A program made the position numbers and the translations under genes. Below are positions 25,150 to 35,421 of a DNA stretch of 64,000 bases, piece after piece; the stretch's first letter is position 1; every line of letters begins with the position of its first letter. The notes under the pieces are model-generated. The model was given only the letters and a program-made list of their open reading frames with translations, made no database searches and had not been told where the DNA came from. The stretch comes from Microbacterium aurantiacum (GTDB lineage: Bacteria; Actinomycetota; Actinomycetes; Actinomycetales; Microbacteriaceae): assembly GCF_021654035.1 (NCBI RefSeq), contig NZ_JAJPDW010000002.1, forward strand, positions 124,001-188,000, written 5' to 3'.

Positions 25150-26843
25150 CCGCTTTCGATCCGAACGTCGATCCGGACGCGGGTCCGGGCGCGGCACCGA
25201 GCGCGGGCCCCGGCGCCCCGCCGCCCGCGCTCGTGCGCTCACCGCTCAGCGACGGCGAGTGGCACCGGCTGCACCCCCTCACTCCGCTGCTGCGCGGCGG
25301 ACTTTTCCTCCTCGTCGTCATCGGCATCGTCGTGGCGAACCTCCGCGACCGGCTGATCGCGATCTTCTTCCCATGGTCCGGTGAGGACGGCGTGGATGTC
25401 GACATGCAGGGCGACCCGGTCGACTTCGTCATCGACAACAACCTCTACCTCGTCGCGCTCCTCATCGTCGTCGGGGTGCTCGCCGTCCTCGTCGGCGGGT
25501 TCTACCTCTCCTGGCGCTTCCACACCTTCCGCATCACCGATGACGACGTGGAGGTGCGCAGCGGCATCCTGTTCCGCACGCAGCGCCGTGCTCCGCTGGA
25601 TCGCGTGCAGGGCGTCAACCTCACGCGGCCGATGATCGCGCGCCTGCTCGGGATGGCGAAGCTGGAGGTGATCGGCGCCGGAGCCGACGGCAACGTGCGC
25701 CTGGAGTACCTTTCGACCGAGAACTCCGAGGCGGTCCGCGCCGACATCCTGCGCCTGGCCTCGGGGCAGCGGCTGGCGGAGGAGAGCGCACGGCGCGAGG
25801 CGGCCGGTTCGCGGGTCGCGGCGCTCGGTCAGACGGTCTCGCGAGGGCTGACCGGACTCGTCGAGGGCGAGGAGGCCCCCGTCGCCGAACCGGAATCGGT
25901 GGTGGACATCCCGGTGGCGCGACTGATCCTGTCGCACGTGATCAGCCCGACCACCGTGATGCTGATCGTCGGTGTCGTCGCCGTGTCCATCGGCGCCGTC
26001 CGCGGGACCCCGTGGCTGCTGTTCGCGATCGTGCCGGGTCTCATCGGTGTCGGGGCCTACTGGGTGCGTTCGATCATCCGCTCGCTGCGGTACTCGATCG
26101 CGCCGACACCCGACGGCGTGCGGATCACCTTCGGCCTGCTGACCACGATCACCGAGACGGTGCCGCCGGGGCGGATCCACGCGGTCGAGATCACACAGCC
26201 GATTCTGTGGCGCCCCTTCGGCTGGTGGGCGATCCGGATCAACCGCCTGAGCGGACGCAACGCCGCCGACACCTCGGCCGATCAGTTCACCACCGCACTC
26301 CCGGTCGGCACGGCCGCCGACGTCGAGCGTGTTCTGCGGCTGCTGCAGCCGGGCGTGCCGGCGGACGAGTGGCACATGATCGTCACGCAGGGGATGGTCG
26401 GGCCCGGCCGTCGACCGGCTCCTGTCGGTGAGGACGACGCCGAAGCGACGGATGCCGCCCCGGACGGGTTCCGGACCTCCCCGCGTCGCGCGTGGCCGCT
26501 GCGGCCCCTGTCGTGGCGACGCAACGGCTTCCGCGTCACCCCGGACCTGCTGCTCCTGCGTCGCGGGCTCATCTGGCGTCGCCTCGCGATCGTGCCGCTG
26601 GCGCGTCTGCAGTCGATCGGCATCGATCAGGGCCCCCTCGACCGTGCCCTGCGGGTCGCCGGGCTCCGGGCGCACATCGTGTCGGGTCCGGTCTACGCCT
26701 CGCTCGGGGCGATCGACCGCGATGAAGCCGTCGCCGCCTTCGACGACATCGCGCACGCCGCCGTCGCCGCGGCGGGTGACGACCGGTCGCACCGATGGGC
26801 GGAGTACCTCGAGGCACCGGTTGATCCGGAGCGCGGGTCGTGA
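25146..26843 (+). CDS. Multi-PH-domain membrane protein (YdbT-like)
   Basis: A 565-residue protein with three bPH2 domains separated by transmembrane pairs. The units are visible as ITDDDVEVRSGILFRTQRRA (about 130-150), APTPDGVRITFGLLTTITET (about 320) and VTPDLLLLRRGLIWRRLAIV (about 460). Each is followed by an LDRVQ, GRIHAVE or LARLQSI strand. It pairs with the smaller protein upstream and presumably forms a complex with it in the membrane. Its TGA overlaps the GTG of the next gene. Confidence 0.85.
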   Translation: MTAFDPNVDPDAGPGAAPSAGPGAPPPALVRSPLSDGEWHRLHPLTPLLRGGLFLLVVIGIVVANLRDRLIAIFFPWSGEDGVDVDMQGDPVDFVIDNNLYLVALLIVVGVLAVLVGGFYLSWRFHTFRITDDDVEVRSGILFRTQRRAPLDRVQGVNLTRPMIARLLGMAKLEVIGAGADGNVRLEYLSTENSEAVRADILRLASGQRLAEESARREAAGSRVAALGQTVSRGLTGLVEGEEAPVAEPESVVDIPVARLILSHVISPTTVMLIVGVVAVSIGAVRGTPWLLFAIVPGLIGVGAYWVRSIIRSLRYSIAPTPDGVRITFGLLTTITETVPPGRIHAVEITQPILWRPFGWWAIRINRLSGRNAADTSADQFTTALPVGTAADVERVLRLLQPGVPADEWHMIVTQGMVGPGRRPAPVGEDDAEATDAAPDGFRTSPRRAWPLRPLSWRRNGFRVTPDLLLLRRGLIWRRLAIVPLARLQSIGIDQGPLDRALRVAGLRAHIVSGPVYASLGAIDRDEAVAAFDDIAHAAVAAAGDDRSHRWAEYLEAPVDPERGS

Positions 26844-27547
26844 ACCGCGACGGCCGCCTCGGCGTCGGCATCGTCGGCGCCGGCCGCGTCGGGCCCGTGC
26901 TCGGTGCGGCGCTCGCGGGCGCGGGGCACGCGCTCGTGGGCATCACCTCGGGCTCCGATCGTGAACGCGTCGAGGCGATCCTCCCCGACGTACCGGTCCT
27001 CGATGCTCCGGAGGTCGTGCGGCGCAGCGAACTGGTCGTCCTCGCCGTGCCGACCGCCGAGCTCCCCGGGCTCGTGCGCGGGCTCGCCGAGACCGGGGCC
27101 TGGCAGCCCGGGCAGCTCGTCCTCCACACCGACCCGGCCTCGGGGGTCGGCATCCTGTCCGATGCGGCCGCACGCGGGGCCATCCCCCTCGCCATCCACC
27201 CCGCGATCGCGTTCACCGGCACCTCGATGGACCTCCGGCAGCTGCACGGCGCCTTCGCCGCGGTCACGGCACCCGGGCCGGTCCTGCCCATCGCCCAGGC
27301 CCTCGCGGTCGAGATGGGGTGCGAACCCGTCGTCATCGCCGAGGAGGACCGCGCGGCCTACGCGGAAGGCATCGCCACAGCGACGACCTTCTCCCGAGAG
27401 ATCGTCCGGCAGTCCACCGGTCTGCTCTCCCGTGCGGGGGTGCCGGAGCCGGGTCTTTACCTCTCCTCTCTCGTGCATTCCACGATCGATCACGCGCTCG
27501 CCGGCTCGCGCGCCGCGCGGGATGCCGAGCCGCCGAGCGAGTCCTGA
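26840..27547 (+). CDS. Rossmann-like DUF2520 domain oxidoreductase-like protein
   Basis: A 235-residue protein with an N-terminal NAD(P)-binding fold (VGIVGAGRVGPVLGAALAGAG) and a C-terminal DUF2520 helical domain (HPAIAFTGTSMDLRQLHG). The fold is like ketopantoate or pyrroline reductases. In many actinobacteria this gene precedes panC, suggesting a pantothenate link; here lysS follows directly and no pan genes are present. GTG start overlapping the upstream stop (GTGA). Confidence 0.85.
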   Translation: MNRDGRLGVGIVGAGRVGPVLGAALAGAGHALVGITSGSDRERVEAILPDVPVLDAPEVVRRSELVVLAVPTAELPGLVRGLAETGAWQPGQLVLHTDPASGVGILSDAAARGAIPLAIHPAIAFTGTSMDLRQLHGAFAAVTAPGPVLPIAQALAVEMGCEPVVIAEEDRAAYAEGIATATTFSREIVRQSTGLLSRAGVPEPGLYLSSLVHSTIDHALAGSRAARDAEPPSES

Positions 27548-27629
27548 ACGCGCGGGCCGCGGCATCCGTCGGCGCGGGTCCACGGGTCGCCCGCCGGTAG
27601 ACTTGCCCGGTCTTCCGAGGAGCCCCCAC

Positions 27630-29156
<1,527 letters not shown>

Positions 29157-29175
29157 CACCGGCGGTCTCGCCGGG

Positions 29176-30345
29176 TCAACGCCGCCCGACGGCACGGAAC
29201 GCCCAGTCGGGCAGATGCCCCGCCGCGACGAACGAGAGCACGATCTCGGCGAGCCCGTGTTCGGGATCGAGGTCGAGGGCGTGGCGCGCGTGCACCTCGG
29301 CGTGCGTCGAGCGCCCCAGGGCCCACGCGAGCCAGGCGCACACCGCGAGGGCTCCCGCTTGCGCGTCCGGCGGGGCGCACGCCGCGAGCCGGCGCACGAC
29401 CTCCAGCGCGCGGACGAGTCGGCGGGGCTGGGGCTGCGCGCCCTCGCCCCACAGGTGCATCGCGAGGTGCGGCGGGTACTCCTCGCCCGATTCCCACCGG
29501 CGCTGCGCCTCGAGAGCCTCGTCGCCGCCCTCGATGTCGCTGCACCACTGCACGAGGGCGACGTCGCGCAGGGAGGGCCGCGCGAGGCACCACAGCAGCG
29601 TCGCGGCGGGCACGGCGTCCAGTGCGGTGGGATCCCAGTCGAGGGCGTCCTCGTAGAGGGTCGGGACGTCGTCGAGCGCGCACGCGGCCATGAGCGACTG
29701 CGGGTCGACGCGTGCCCAGGCGACATCGTCCGGATCGTCGGTCTCCGCCGGACTGTCGTCGCCGGCGGCCGGGCCGCCGCACAGGATCCGGAGCGCGCGG
29801 TGGAGGCCGGTGAGGGCCTGCGCGATGCGTGCGCGTTCGGCCGATGACACCGCAGGAAGCTCCGCGCCGCTCACCCCGTCCGTACGGAGGGCGGGGGCGT
29901 CGCGCGGGGCCGCGGCGTCCACGTCGATCCGTTCCAGCGGCAGACCCTCGGGCGGCAGCGGCTCCAGCGTCGTGGATCCCCAGCCGTCCGCGGCCACCAC
30001 GAGCGCGTCGGGCAGGGCGAGACCACACGCGTCGGCGCGGCGGGCGACGGCATCGAGCAGCTCGCGATGCGGCATCCCCGCGGCATCCGCGAATCGCTCG
30101 TCGGTGTAGACGATGGGCACCAGGCCGTCGGCGCCGGCGACGCGGCACACCATGCCGACGACCGTCGCCGAGACGCGGTCGACCGCGTCGTGTTCGCCGC
30201 CGGGCAGGTCCACGCGCATGACTCCGAGACTTCGACCGCCGGTGAAGGGCACGACGACCAGGCTCCGCGACGGCGCGAAACCCATCAGGTGGGGGACGAG
30301 GGAGAGGAACCCGGCGGGGTCGCCGACGGTCACGGTGGTTGTCAT
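29176..30345 (-). CDS. DUF4192 family protein
   Basis: A 389-residue actinobacterial protein of unknown function. The DUF4192 signature is visible in DPAGFLSLVPHLMGFAPSRSLVVVPF near the N-terminus and in LAAWLAWALGR-like segments near the end. The predicted protein is acidic and soluble, with no membrane helix or known catalytic motif. The ATG at 30345 is six bases from CATCCT (30352-30357), a possible leaderless -10. Confidence 0.8.
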   Translation of the reverse strand: MTTTVTVGDPAGFLSLVPHLMGFAPSRSLVVVPFTGGRSLGVMRVDLPGGEHDAVDRVSATVVGMVCRVAGADGLVPIVYTDERFADAAGMPHRELLDAVARRADACGLALPDALVVAADGWGSTTLEPLPPEGLPLERIDVDAAAPRDAPALRTDGVSGAELPAVSSAERARIAQALTGLHRALRILCGGPAAGDDSPAETDDPDDVAWARVDPQSLMAACALDDVPTLYEDALDWDPTALDAVPAATLLWCLARPSLRDVALVQWCSDIEGGDEALEAQRRWESGEEYPPHLAMHLWGEGAQPQPRRLVRALEVVRRLAACAPPDAQAGALAVCAWLAWALGRSTHAEVHARHALDLDPEHGLAEIVLSFVAAGHLPDWAFRAVGRR

Positions 30346-30464
30346 GGATCGAGGATGCGGGCGGGCGCCGGACAGGATCGGTCTGTCCACAGCATCCGTG
30401 CCTCTGGGGGTCGATCCCTCCGGATCCGGGCACCTGGGGAGGAGCGGGCGCGTATCCTGTACAG

Positions 30465-30668
30465 GTGGAGAACTTCTGGCTCGCGGTGACCTGGTCGCTT
30501 CTGCCGACCATCGTCGTCGCAGGGGTGTTCTTCTTCGTGCTGCGCAGCGTCATCCGCGCCGACCGCAACGAGCGCAAGAGCTACGCCCGCATCGAGGCGC
30601 AGGAACGCGCCAAGCGCGGTCTCCCGCCCCGCGAACCCGCGGCATCCGCGACGGCGTCCGAGCGCTGA
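30465..30668 (+). CDS. Small single-pass membrane protein
   Basis: A 67-residue protein: one N-terminal transmembrane helix (about 5-25, LAVTWSLLPTIVVAGVFFFV), a basic juxtamembrane region and an alanine-rich tail. The family is conserved as a hypothetical next to lysS/DUF4192 in relatives as far as I recall. The GTG is exactly six bases after TATCCT (30453-30458), so the message is probably leaderless. No function can be assigned. Confidence 0.75.
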   Translation: MENFWLAVTWSLLPTIVVAGVFFFVLRSVIRADRNERKSYARIEAQERAKRGLPPREPAASATASER

Positions 30669-30720
30669 GCCCCCCGCCCACTACGCTGGGCACACGCGCG
30701 CGGCGCGGAAGGGGGGACGG

Positions 30721-32187
30721 GTGACCAACGTCACGATCGACGCGACCTGGTGGGTCATCGTCGTCTTCGTCGTGGACATCGTCATCCGCGTCACCGCGAT
30801 CATCATCGTCCCCCGTAATCGGCGCCCGACGGCGGCGATGGCGTGGCTCCTCGCGATCTACTTCATCCCGCTGGTCGGGGTGTTCCTCTTCCTCCTCATC
30901 GGCAACCCGCGGCTTCCGCGCAAGCGCCGCCGCAAGCAGCGCGACATCAACGAGTACATCCACGACACGAGCGCCTCGCTCGACTTCGGCACACTCCGGC
31001 CTGATGCGCCGGACTGGTTCACCTCGCTGGTCACGCTGAACCGCAACCTCGGCGCCATGCCGCTGGCGGGCGACAACGGTGCGACGCTGATCGCGGACTA
31101 CCAGGAAAGCCTCGACGCGATGGCCGACGCGATCCGCGAGGCCACGCGCTACGTGCACGTGGAGTTCTACATCCTCCAGTCCGATGCCGCGACCGACAAC
31201 TTCTTCCGCGCCCTGGAGGAGGTCGCCGCGCGCGGCGTCGTCGTGCGCGTGCTGCTGGACCACTGGGCCAACCGGGGCAAGCCGTTCTACAAGCAGACCC
31301 TTCGACGGCTCGACGCGATGGGCGCGCACTGGAAGCTCATGCTCCCGGTGCAGCCGCTCAAGGGCAAGTATCAGCGGCCCGACCTCCGCAACCACCGGAA
31401 GCTCCTGGTCGTCGACGGTCGCGTCGCCTTCACCGGATCGCAGAACGTCACCGACTCCACCTACAACCTGCCGAAGAACATCAAGCGCGGGCTGCACTGG
31501 GTCGACCTCATGGCGCGCATCGAAGGACCGGTCGTCGCCTCGATCAACGCGGTGTTCCTCTCCGACTGGTACAGCGAGACCGACGAGATCCTCACCGACG
31601 AGATCGACCTGTTCTCGGTCGAGTCGGGACCGGGCGACCTCGACTGCCAGATCATCCCTTCCGGCCCCGGATTCGAATTCCAGAACAACCTCAAGCTCTT
31701 CGCGGGTCTCCTCTACGCCGCCCAGACCAAGATCATCATCGTCAGCCCGTACTTCGTCCCGGATGAGGCGCTGCTCCTCGCCGTCACCACGGCGTGCCAG
31801 CGCGGCATCCAGGTCGAGCTCTTCGTGTCGGAGGAGGGCGACCAGGCCCTCGTCTATCACGCGCAGCGCAGCTACTACGAGGCGCTGCTCCGCGCGGGCG
31901 TGAAGATCTGGATGTACCAGAAGCCGTACATCCTGCACTCGAAGTCCATGACGATCGACGACGAGGTCGCGATCATCGGCTCGTCCAACATGGACATGCG
32001 CTCGTTCGGTCTGAACATGGAGATCTCCATGCTCGTGCGCGGCGAGGAGTTCATCGACGAGATGCGCAAGGTCGAGGCGACCTACCGCTCGCTCTCGCGG
32101 GAGCTCACCCTCGAGGAGTGGATGCGGCAGCCGCTGCGCTCGACCGTCCTCGACAACCTCGCCCGGCTGACCTCCGCACTGCAGTGA
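30721..32187 (+). CDS. cls: Cardiolipin synthase
   Basis: A 488-residue phospholipase-D superfamily enzyme making cardiolipin from phosphatidylglycerol. Two N-terminal transmembrane helices (about 10-30, 40-60) precede two catalytic HKD motifs: NHRKLLVVDG with GSQN, and LHSKSMTIDDE with GSSN. Length and architecture match bacterial ClsA/B. GTG start with GGAAGGGGGGACG upstream; TACGCT (30682-30687) is the likely -10. Confidence 0.95.
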   Translation: MTNVTIDATWWVIVVFVVDIVIRVTAIIIVPRNRRPTAAMAWLLAIYFIPLVGVFLFLLIGNPRLPRKRRRKQRDINEYIHDTSASLDFGTLRPDAPDWFTSLVTLNRNLGAMPLAGDNGATLIADYQESLDAMADAIREATRYVHVEFYILQSDAATDNFFRALEEVAARGVVVRVLLDHWANRGKPFYKQTLRRLDAMGAHWKLMLPVQPLKGKYQRPDLRNHRKLLVVDGRVAFTGSQNVTDSTYNLPKNIKRGLHWVDLMARIEGPVVASINAVFLSDWYSETDEILTDEIDLFSVESGPGDLDCQIIPSGPGFEFQNNLKLFAGLLYAAQTKIIIVSPYFVPDEALLLAVTTACQRGIQVELFVSEEGDQALVYHAQRSYYEALLRAGVKIWMYQKPYILHSKSMTIDDEVAIIGSSNMDMRSFGLNMEISMLVRGEEFIDEMRKVEATYRSLSRELTLEEWMRQPLRSTVLDNLARLTSALQ

Positions 32188-32221
32188 GACGATCCGGCGG
32201 CGGGTGACACCTTCTAGAGGA

Positions 32222-32243
32222 GGATGCCGCGGCCGCGGCATCC
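32222..32243. repeat. Perfect 22-bp palindrome between cls and the lipoprotein gene
   Basis: GGATGCCG and its complement CGGCATCC face each other across a six-base centre (CGGCCG), giving a perfect palindrome. It is built from the octamer enriched throughout the core DNA and may form a hairpin in the leader of the next gene. Confidence 0.8.
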
Positions 32244-32266
32244 GGCGCGATCGAGAGGCGAACGAG

Positions 32267-33013
32267 ATGACGCGACGGCGGATGGTCCTTTCCGGGTTCG
32301 GGGTGGCCTCGGCTCTTGCCCTGGCGCTGGCGGGATGTGCAACGCCGGCGGGAACCGGGGGCACCGGGGGTGCGACGACGGAGCCGGCACCGGCCCCGGA
32401 TGCGTCGGCGCCGGTCACGGTCGAGGTCGACGCCGCGTGGCTCGACGACGGCCGGTCGATCGGCATCGTCACCCAGGGCTCGTCGACGTGCATTCCGATG
32501 GCCGAGGAGCCCACGTTCGCGGACGGTGTGCTGACGGTGACGCTCGTCGAACCGGAGAACACCGCGTGCACGCGGGATCTCGTGCCGCGCGTGAGTCTCG
32601 TGGGCGTTCCCGAGGGGGTCGATCCCGCCGAGGACCTCGACATCGTGGTCACCGGCGAGGGGTACCAGGGGGAGGTCGAGCTCGACGGGGTGACCGGGCT
32701 CGCCGGCCCCGGGGGTGAGACGCAGTACGCGCCGAGCGCGGGCTGGACCGACACGGACGGCCAGTTCGTCATCCTGACCTGGGGTTCGTCGAGCTGCCCG
32801 CCGGTGTTCCAGGAGGTCGTGGCGACGGGCCCCGCCGAAGTCACCGCGACCGTCGAGGAGCCACCCGCCGACCAGGTCTGCACGATGGACATGGCTCCGC
32901 GCGCCGCCGTGCTCGTCGTGGACGGGGTGGAGGCGGACGACGGCGTCGAGCTCGTCCTCACCGGCTCGCCCGAGTTCGCCGACGCCCGCACGCCCATCCT
33001 GGGTTCGAACTAG
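32267..33013 (+). CDS. Predicted lipoprotein with an internal duplication
   Basis: A 248-residue exported protein. The signal sequence ends in the lipobox LALAGC (Cys24), followed by a Gly/Thr/Pro linker. The mature part holds two similar modules of about 90 residues: one with GSSTCIPM...NTACTRDLVPRVSLV, the other with GSSSCPPV...DQVCTMDMAPRAAVLV. Each module has a conserved pair of cysteines, likely disulfides outside the membrane. No family name is recognised. The TAG stop runs straight into a heptanucleotide repeat tract. Confidence 0.8.
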   Translation: MTRRRMVLSGFGVASALALALAGCATPAGTGGTGGATTEPAPAPDASAPVTVEVDAAWLDDGRSIGIVTQGSSTCIPMAEEPTFADGVLTVTLVEPENTACTRDLVPRVSLVGVPEGVDPAEDLDIVVTGEGYQGEVELDGVTGLAGPGGETQYAPSAGWTDTDGQFVILTWGSSSCPPVFQEVVATGPAEVTATVEEPPADQVCTMDMAPRAAVLVVDGVEADDGVELVLTGSPEFADARTPILGSN

Positions 33014-33090
33014 CCCCGCGCCCCGCGCCCCGCGCCCCGCATCCCGCATCCCGCGTCCCGCGCTCCGCATCCCGCGCCCCGCGCCCCGCG
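33014..33090 (+). repeat. Eleven-copy 7-bp tandem repeat (YYCCGCR)
   Basis: Eleven consecutive heptamers, CCCCGCG or TCCCGCA/G-like, fill 33014-33090 immediately after the lipoprotein stop. A unit of 7 bp is not a multiple of 3, so this tract is non-coding. Confidence 0.9.
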
Positions 33091-33124
33091 CCGCCGAGCC
33101 GGCGGCTCCACCCGGCGCCCTGTC

Positions 33125-33183
33125 TTCACTTGTCGCGTCCTGCGGGTGTTGCAGCCTCGGACCCGCACATGGCGCCAAGTGAA
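33125..33183. repeat. Palindromic repeat, copy A (upstream of DUF559 gene)
   Basis: TTCACTTG at 33125-33132 pairs with CAAGTGAA at 33176-33183, and TGCGGGT (33141-33147) with ACCCGCA (33161-33167), around a 13-base loop. The arms match copy B at 34286-34350 in order and sequence. The remaining bases to 33282 hold no gene; CAATCT (33271-33276) may be the -10 of the next gene. Confidence 0.85.
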
Positions 33184-33282
33184 CAGGGGCGCGGGTCCTC
33201 CACAGGAGGTGCTCGCCGCCGGTTCTCCACCAAACGTGTCTGAAGGAGCGTTTGCGCGCTTCGGCGCTGTCAATCTCGCAGC

Positions 33283-34260
33283 GTGAAACGTTCCCCGCTC
33301 CCCGACGGCGTCACCGGTCCGTTCTCCGTCGCGGCGGCGCGGGATGCCGGTGTGCCCGCTTCGCGACTGCGCGCCTCTGATCTGCGCACGCCGTTCCGAG
33401 GGGTCCGCACTCTTCACACCGACACCAGCGACGATGCACGGGCATCGGTGCGTCGCCGAGTGCGGGAGTACGCCGAGGTGATGCCGGCGTCGCAGTTCTT
33501 CTGCCTCGCCACCGCATGCGTCCTCTGGGGAGGTCCGATTCCGCCCGGACTGCTGCGGCACCGTGATGGGGCGGGCGGCCTTGTTGAGCGACCTCTCGAC
33601 GTCGGCGTCTTCCTTCCGGATCGTGCGTCGCGCACCCAAGGTGTCCGCGGGCGCTCCATCGCCCCCGGCTGGGCGGAGGTCGTCACCGCGCCGGTCGACG
33701 GCATCCGCCTGACGTCGCCGGCATCGACGTGGGCGATGATGGGGCAGGTGCTCTCAGAGGATGAGCTGGTGATCCTCGGTGACGCCCTCGTGCGGATGCC
33801 GGAGCGGGATGCCGACCCCCCTCCGCTCGCGACCATCGACGACCTCCGGCGCGCGGTCGAGGTGGGTCGTCGGCCCGGGGTCTTGCGGATCCGCGAGGCT
33901 CTCCCCCTCGTGCGCACCCGGGCATGGTCGCCCCAGGAGACGCGGACCCGTCTCGTTCTCGTGCGCGACGGCGGACTTCCCGAGCCCGAGCTGAACTGGC
34001 CCGTCCTCGTGGGCGGTCACCTGGTCGCGAACATCGATCTCGCCTACCCCGACTTTCTGCTCGGCTTCGAGTACGACGGCGAGCATCACATGACGGATGC
34101 CGAGCAGTGGGCCAAGGACATCCGCCGCGCCGAGATGCTGGCGGATCTCGGCTGGAGCATCATGCGCGTGACGAAGCGCGATCTCGACACCCTCCGCGGC
34201 CCGTTCATCGCCCGCGTGCGCTCCCGTGTGCTTGGCGCCGTCCGCCGTCACTCGATGTGA
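33283..34260 (+). CDS. DUF559 (Vsr-like) endonuclease-domain protein with N-terminal winged-helix-like region
   Basis: A 325-residue protein common in Microbacteriaceae. The N-terminus (1-60, with FSVAAARDAGVPASRLRASDL and FRGVRTL) resembles AbiEi-type antitoxin winged helices. The C-terminal DUF559 domain has PD-(D/E)xK features: PEPELNWPVLVGG, NIDLAYPDFLLGFEYDGEHH and the ending WSIMRVTKRDL. A nuclease or DNA-binding role is inferred from the fold only. The GTG start is six bases after CAATCT. The gene is bracketed by two copies of one palindromic repeat, suggesting it moves or is maintained as a unit. Confidence 0.75.
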   Translation: MKRSPLPDGVTGPFSVAAARDAGVPASRLRASDLRTPFRGVRTLHTDTSDDARASVRRRVREYAEVMPASQFFCLATACVLWGGPIPPGLLRHRDGAGGLVERPLDVGVFLPDRASRTQGVRGRSIAPGWAEVVTAPVDGIRLTSPASTWAMMGQVLSEDELVILGDALVRMPERDADPPPLATIDDLRRAVEVGRRPGVLRIREALPLVRTRAWSPQETRTRLVLVRDGGLPEPELNWPVLVGGHLVANIDLAYPDFLLGFEYDGEHHMTDAEQWAKDIRRAEMLADLGWSIMRVTKRDLDTLRGPFIARVRSRVLGAVRRHSM

Positions 34261-34285
34261 CCCCCCCCGTCCCATCCCGTCCCCT

Positions 34286-34350
34286 CCGTTCACTTGTCTC
34301 CTCTTGCGGGTGTCGCGCCCTCGCACCCGCAAGAGGCGACAAGTGAACGG
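34286..34350. repeat. Palindromic repeat, copy B (downstream of DUF559 gene)
   Basis: Arms of 27 bases (34286-34312 and 34324-34350) pair with a single mismatch around an 11-base loop. The outer arm reads CCGTTCACTTGTC. It lies between convergent genes and could also act as a terminator, but lacks a T-rich tail on either side. Confidence 0.9.
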
Positions 34351-34372
34351 AAGGAACAGAAGGAGGGAGGGG

Positions 34373-34600
34373 TCAGGCGCGGGCGAGGAGGTCGCCTACC
34401 TCGCAGTCGAGGGCTCGGCAGATGGCGGCGAGGGTGGAGAAGCGCACCGCGCGGGCGCGGTCGTTCTTCAGCACCGAGAGGTTGACCACGGACACCCCGA
34501 CGAGCTCCGACAGGCGGGTGAGGGTCATCCCGCGTTCGGCGAGCAGCTCGTCGAGCCGGCAGTGGATGCCGCTCGGGCCCTCGTCCTCGGCGGGGCTCAC
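34373..34600 (-). CDS. XRE-family helix-turn-helix regulator (YozG-like)
   Basis: A 75-residue single-domain HTH protein; the HTH spans about 15-70 with MTLTRLSELVGVSVVNLSVLKNDRARAVRFSTL. The GTG at 34600 overlaps the TGA of the DUF2975 gene (GTGA), so the two are translationally coupled. This XRE/DUF2975 pairing is well known in Gram-positive bacteria. The protein presumably binds the palindromes in front of the operon. Confidence 0.88.
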   Translation of the reverse strand: MSPAEDEGPSGIHCRLDELLAERGMTLTRLSELVGVSVVNLSVLKNDRARAVRFSTLAAICRALDCEVGDLLARA

Positions 34601-35217
34601 ACCAGGCCCTCGGTCTCTCGCTGCAGCCTCGCCCCGACGGAGAAGACGGTGGTCGCGAGTGCCGCGACGAACGCCGCGACGATGAAGGTGAGCGGCTGGA
34701 CCGTCAGGATCACGTTCTCGAACGTGCCGTCCGACAGCGCCGCGAAGGCGCCGTTGGCGGCCATGTTCCCGAAGAACGGGTACAGGGAGATCCCCAGGAA
34801 GCCGGCGACCGATGCGGTCCCGACGTAGACGGTGTGCCGCTTGCTGAACACCACCCCGCGCAGGATGCCGAGCGAGAGGAGCACCAGCATCGCCGTGACG
34901 ACGATGACCACGGTCATGAGGACCAGTTGCTGCGCCGCCAAGGCCGCGATGGAGGCCGACGGCAGGTCGGGCACGCTCAGCACCGCGGTGTCGAGGCCGA
35001 CCGTCACGGGAGCGCCGTCCACGCCGATCGGCGCCTGCGCGGGGGTGCCGGCGAACTCGGCCATGACCTCGATGGCGCCGCCGCCGAGCGCCTCCGAGAG
35101 CCGGATAACCGCGCCGATGACGGTGATCGCCGCGAGGATCACCCCGGCTCCCATCAGCACCACCACGCCCACGCGGTCGGCTCCCGAGAGGGCGCCGGGT
35201 GTTGCAGACGAGGACAT
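34597..35217 (-). CDS. DUF2975 family membrane protein
   Basis: A 206-residue protein with four transmembrane helices (about 17-38, 92-116, 130-150, 172-192) and a large extracytoplasmic loop between the first two. Such proteins pair with a small XRE regulator; their biochemical role is not established. The ATG at 35217 follows TGGAGGTG. The upstream region carries two palindromes that overlap any likely promoter. Confidence 0.85.
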   Translation of the reverse strand: MSSSATPGALSGADRVGVVVLMGAGVILAAITVIGAVIRLSEALGGGAIEVMAEFAGTPAQAPIGVDGAPVTVGLDTAVLSVPDLPSASIAALAAQQLVLMTVVIVVTAMLVLLSLGILRGVVFSKRHTVYVGTASVAGFLGISLYPFFGNMAANGAFAALSDGTFENVILTVQPLTFIVAAFVAALATTVFSVGARLQRETEGLV

Positions 35218-35244
35218 CTCGCACCTCCATATCGATGAACGTTA

Positions 35245-35278
35245 TTAACGACAATCGTTAACTTATCGATTTTCGATA
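35245..35278. promoter_or_regulatory. Two operator-like palindromes ahead of the DUF2975/XRE operon
   Basis: TTAACGA-CAA-TCGTTAA (35245-35261) and TATCGA-TTT-TCGATA (35264-35278) are perfect inverted repeats with 3-base centres. Both share a TCGA/TCGT core and lie 28-61 bases before the DUF2975 start. Binding by the co-encoded XRE protein is the natural inference. A/T-rich composition stands out from the surroundings. Confidence 0.65.
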
Positions 35279-35421
35279 CGAAGTCAACCCTCGGATGCCG
35301 CATCCGCCCGCGACGGTATGCCCACGGCGAACACGGGCATGCGGCATCCGCCTGCTCGTTACCCTCGATACAAGCGCCCGGAAGTGCGCCCTGTGGCTCT
35401 GAGCCCGAAGGAGTGAAGCCG

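Noticed and set aside
33014..33090. Tandem repeat considered as a CRISPR array
   Set aside because: Units are 7 bp with no spacers and no cas genes are present.
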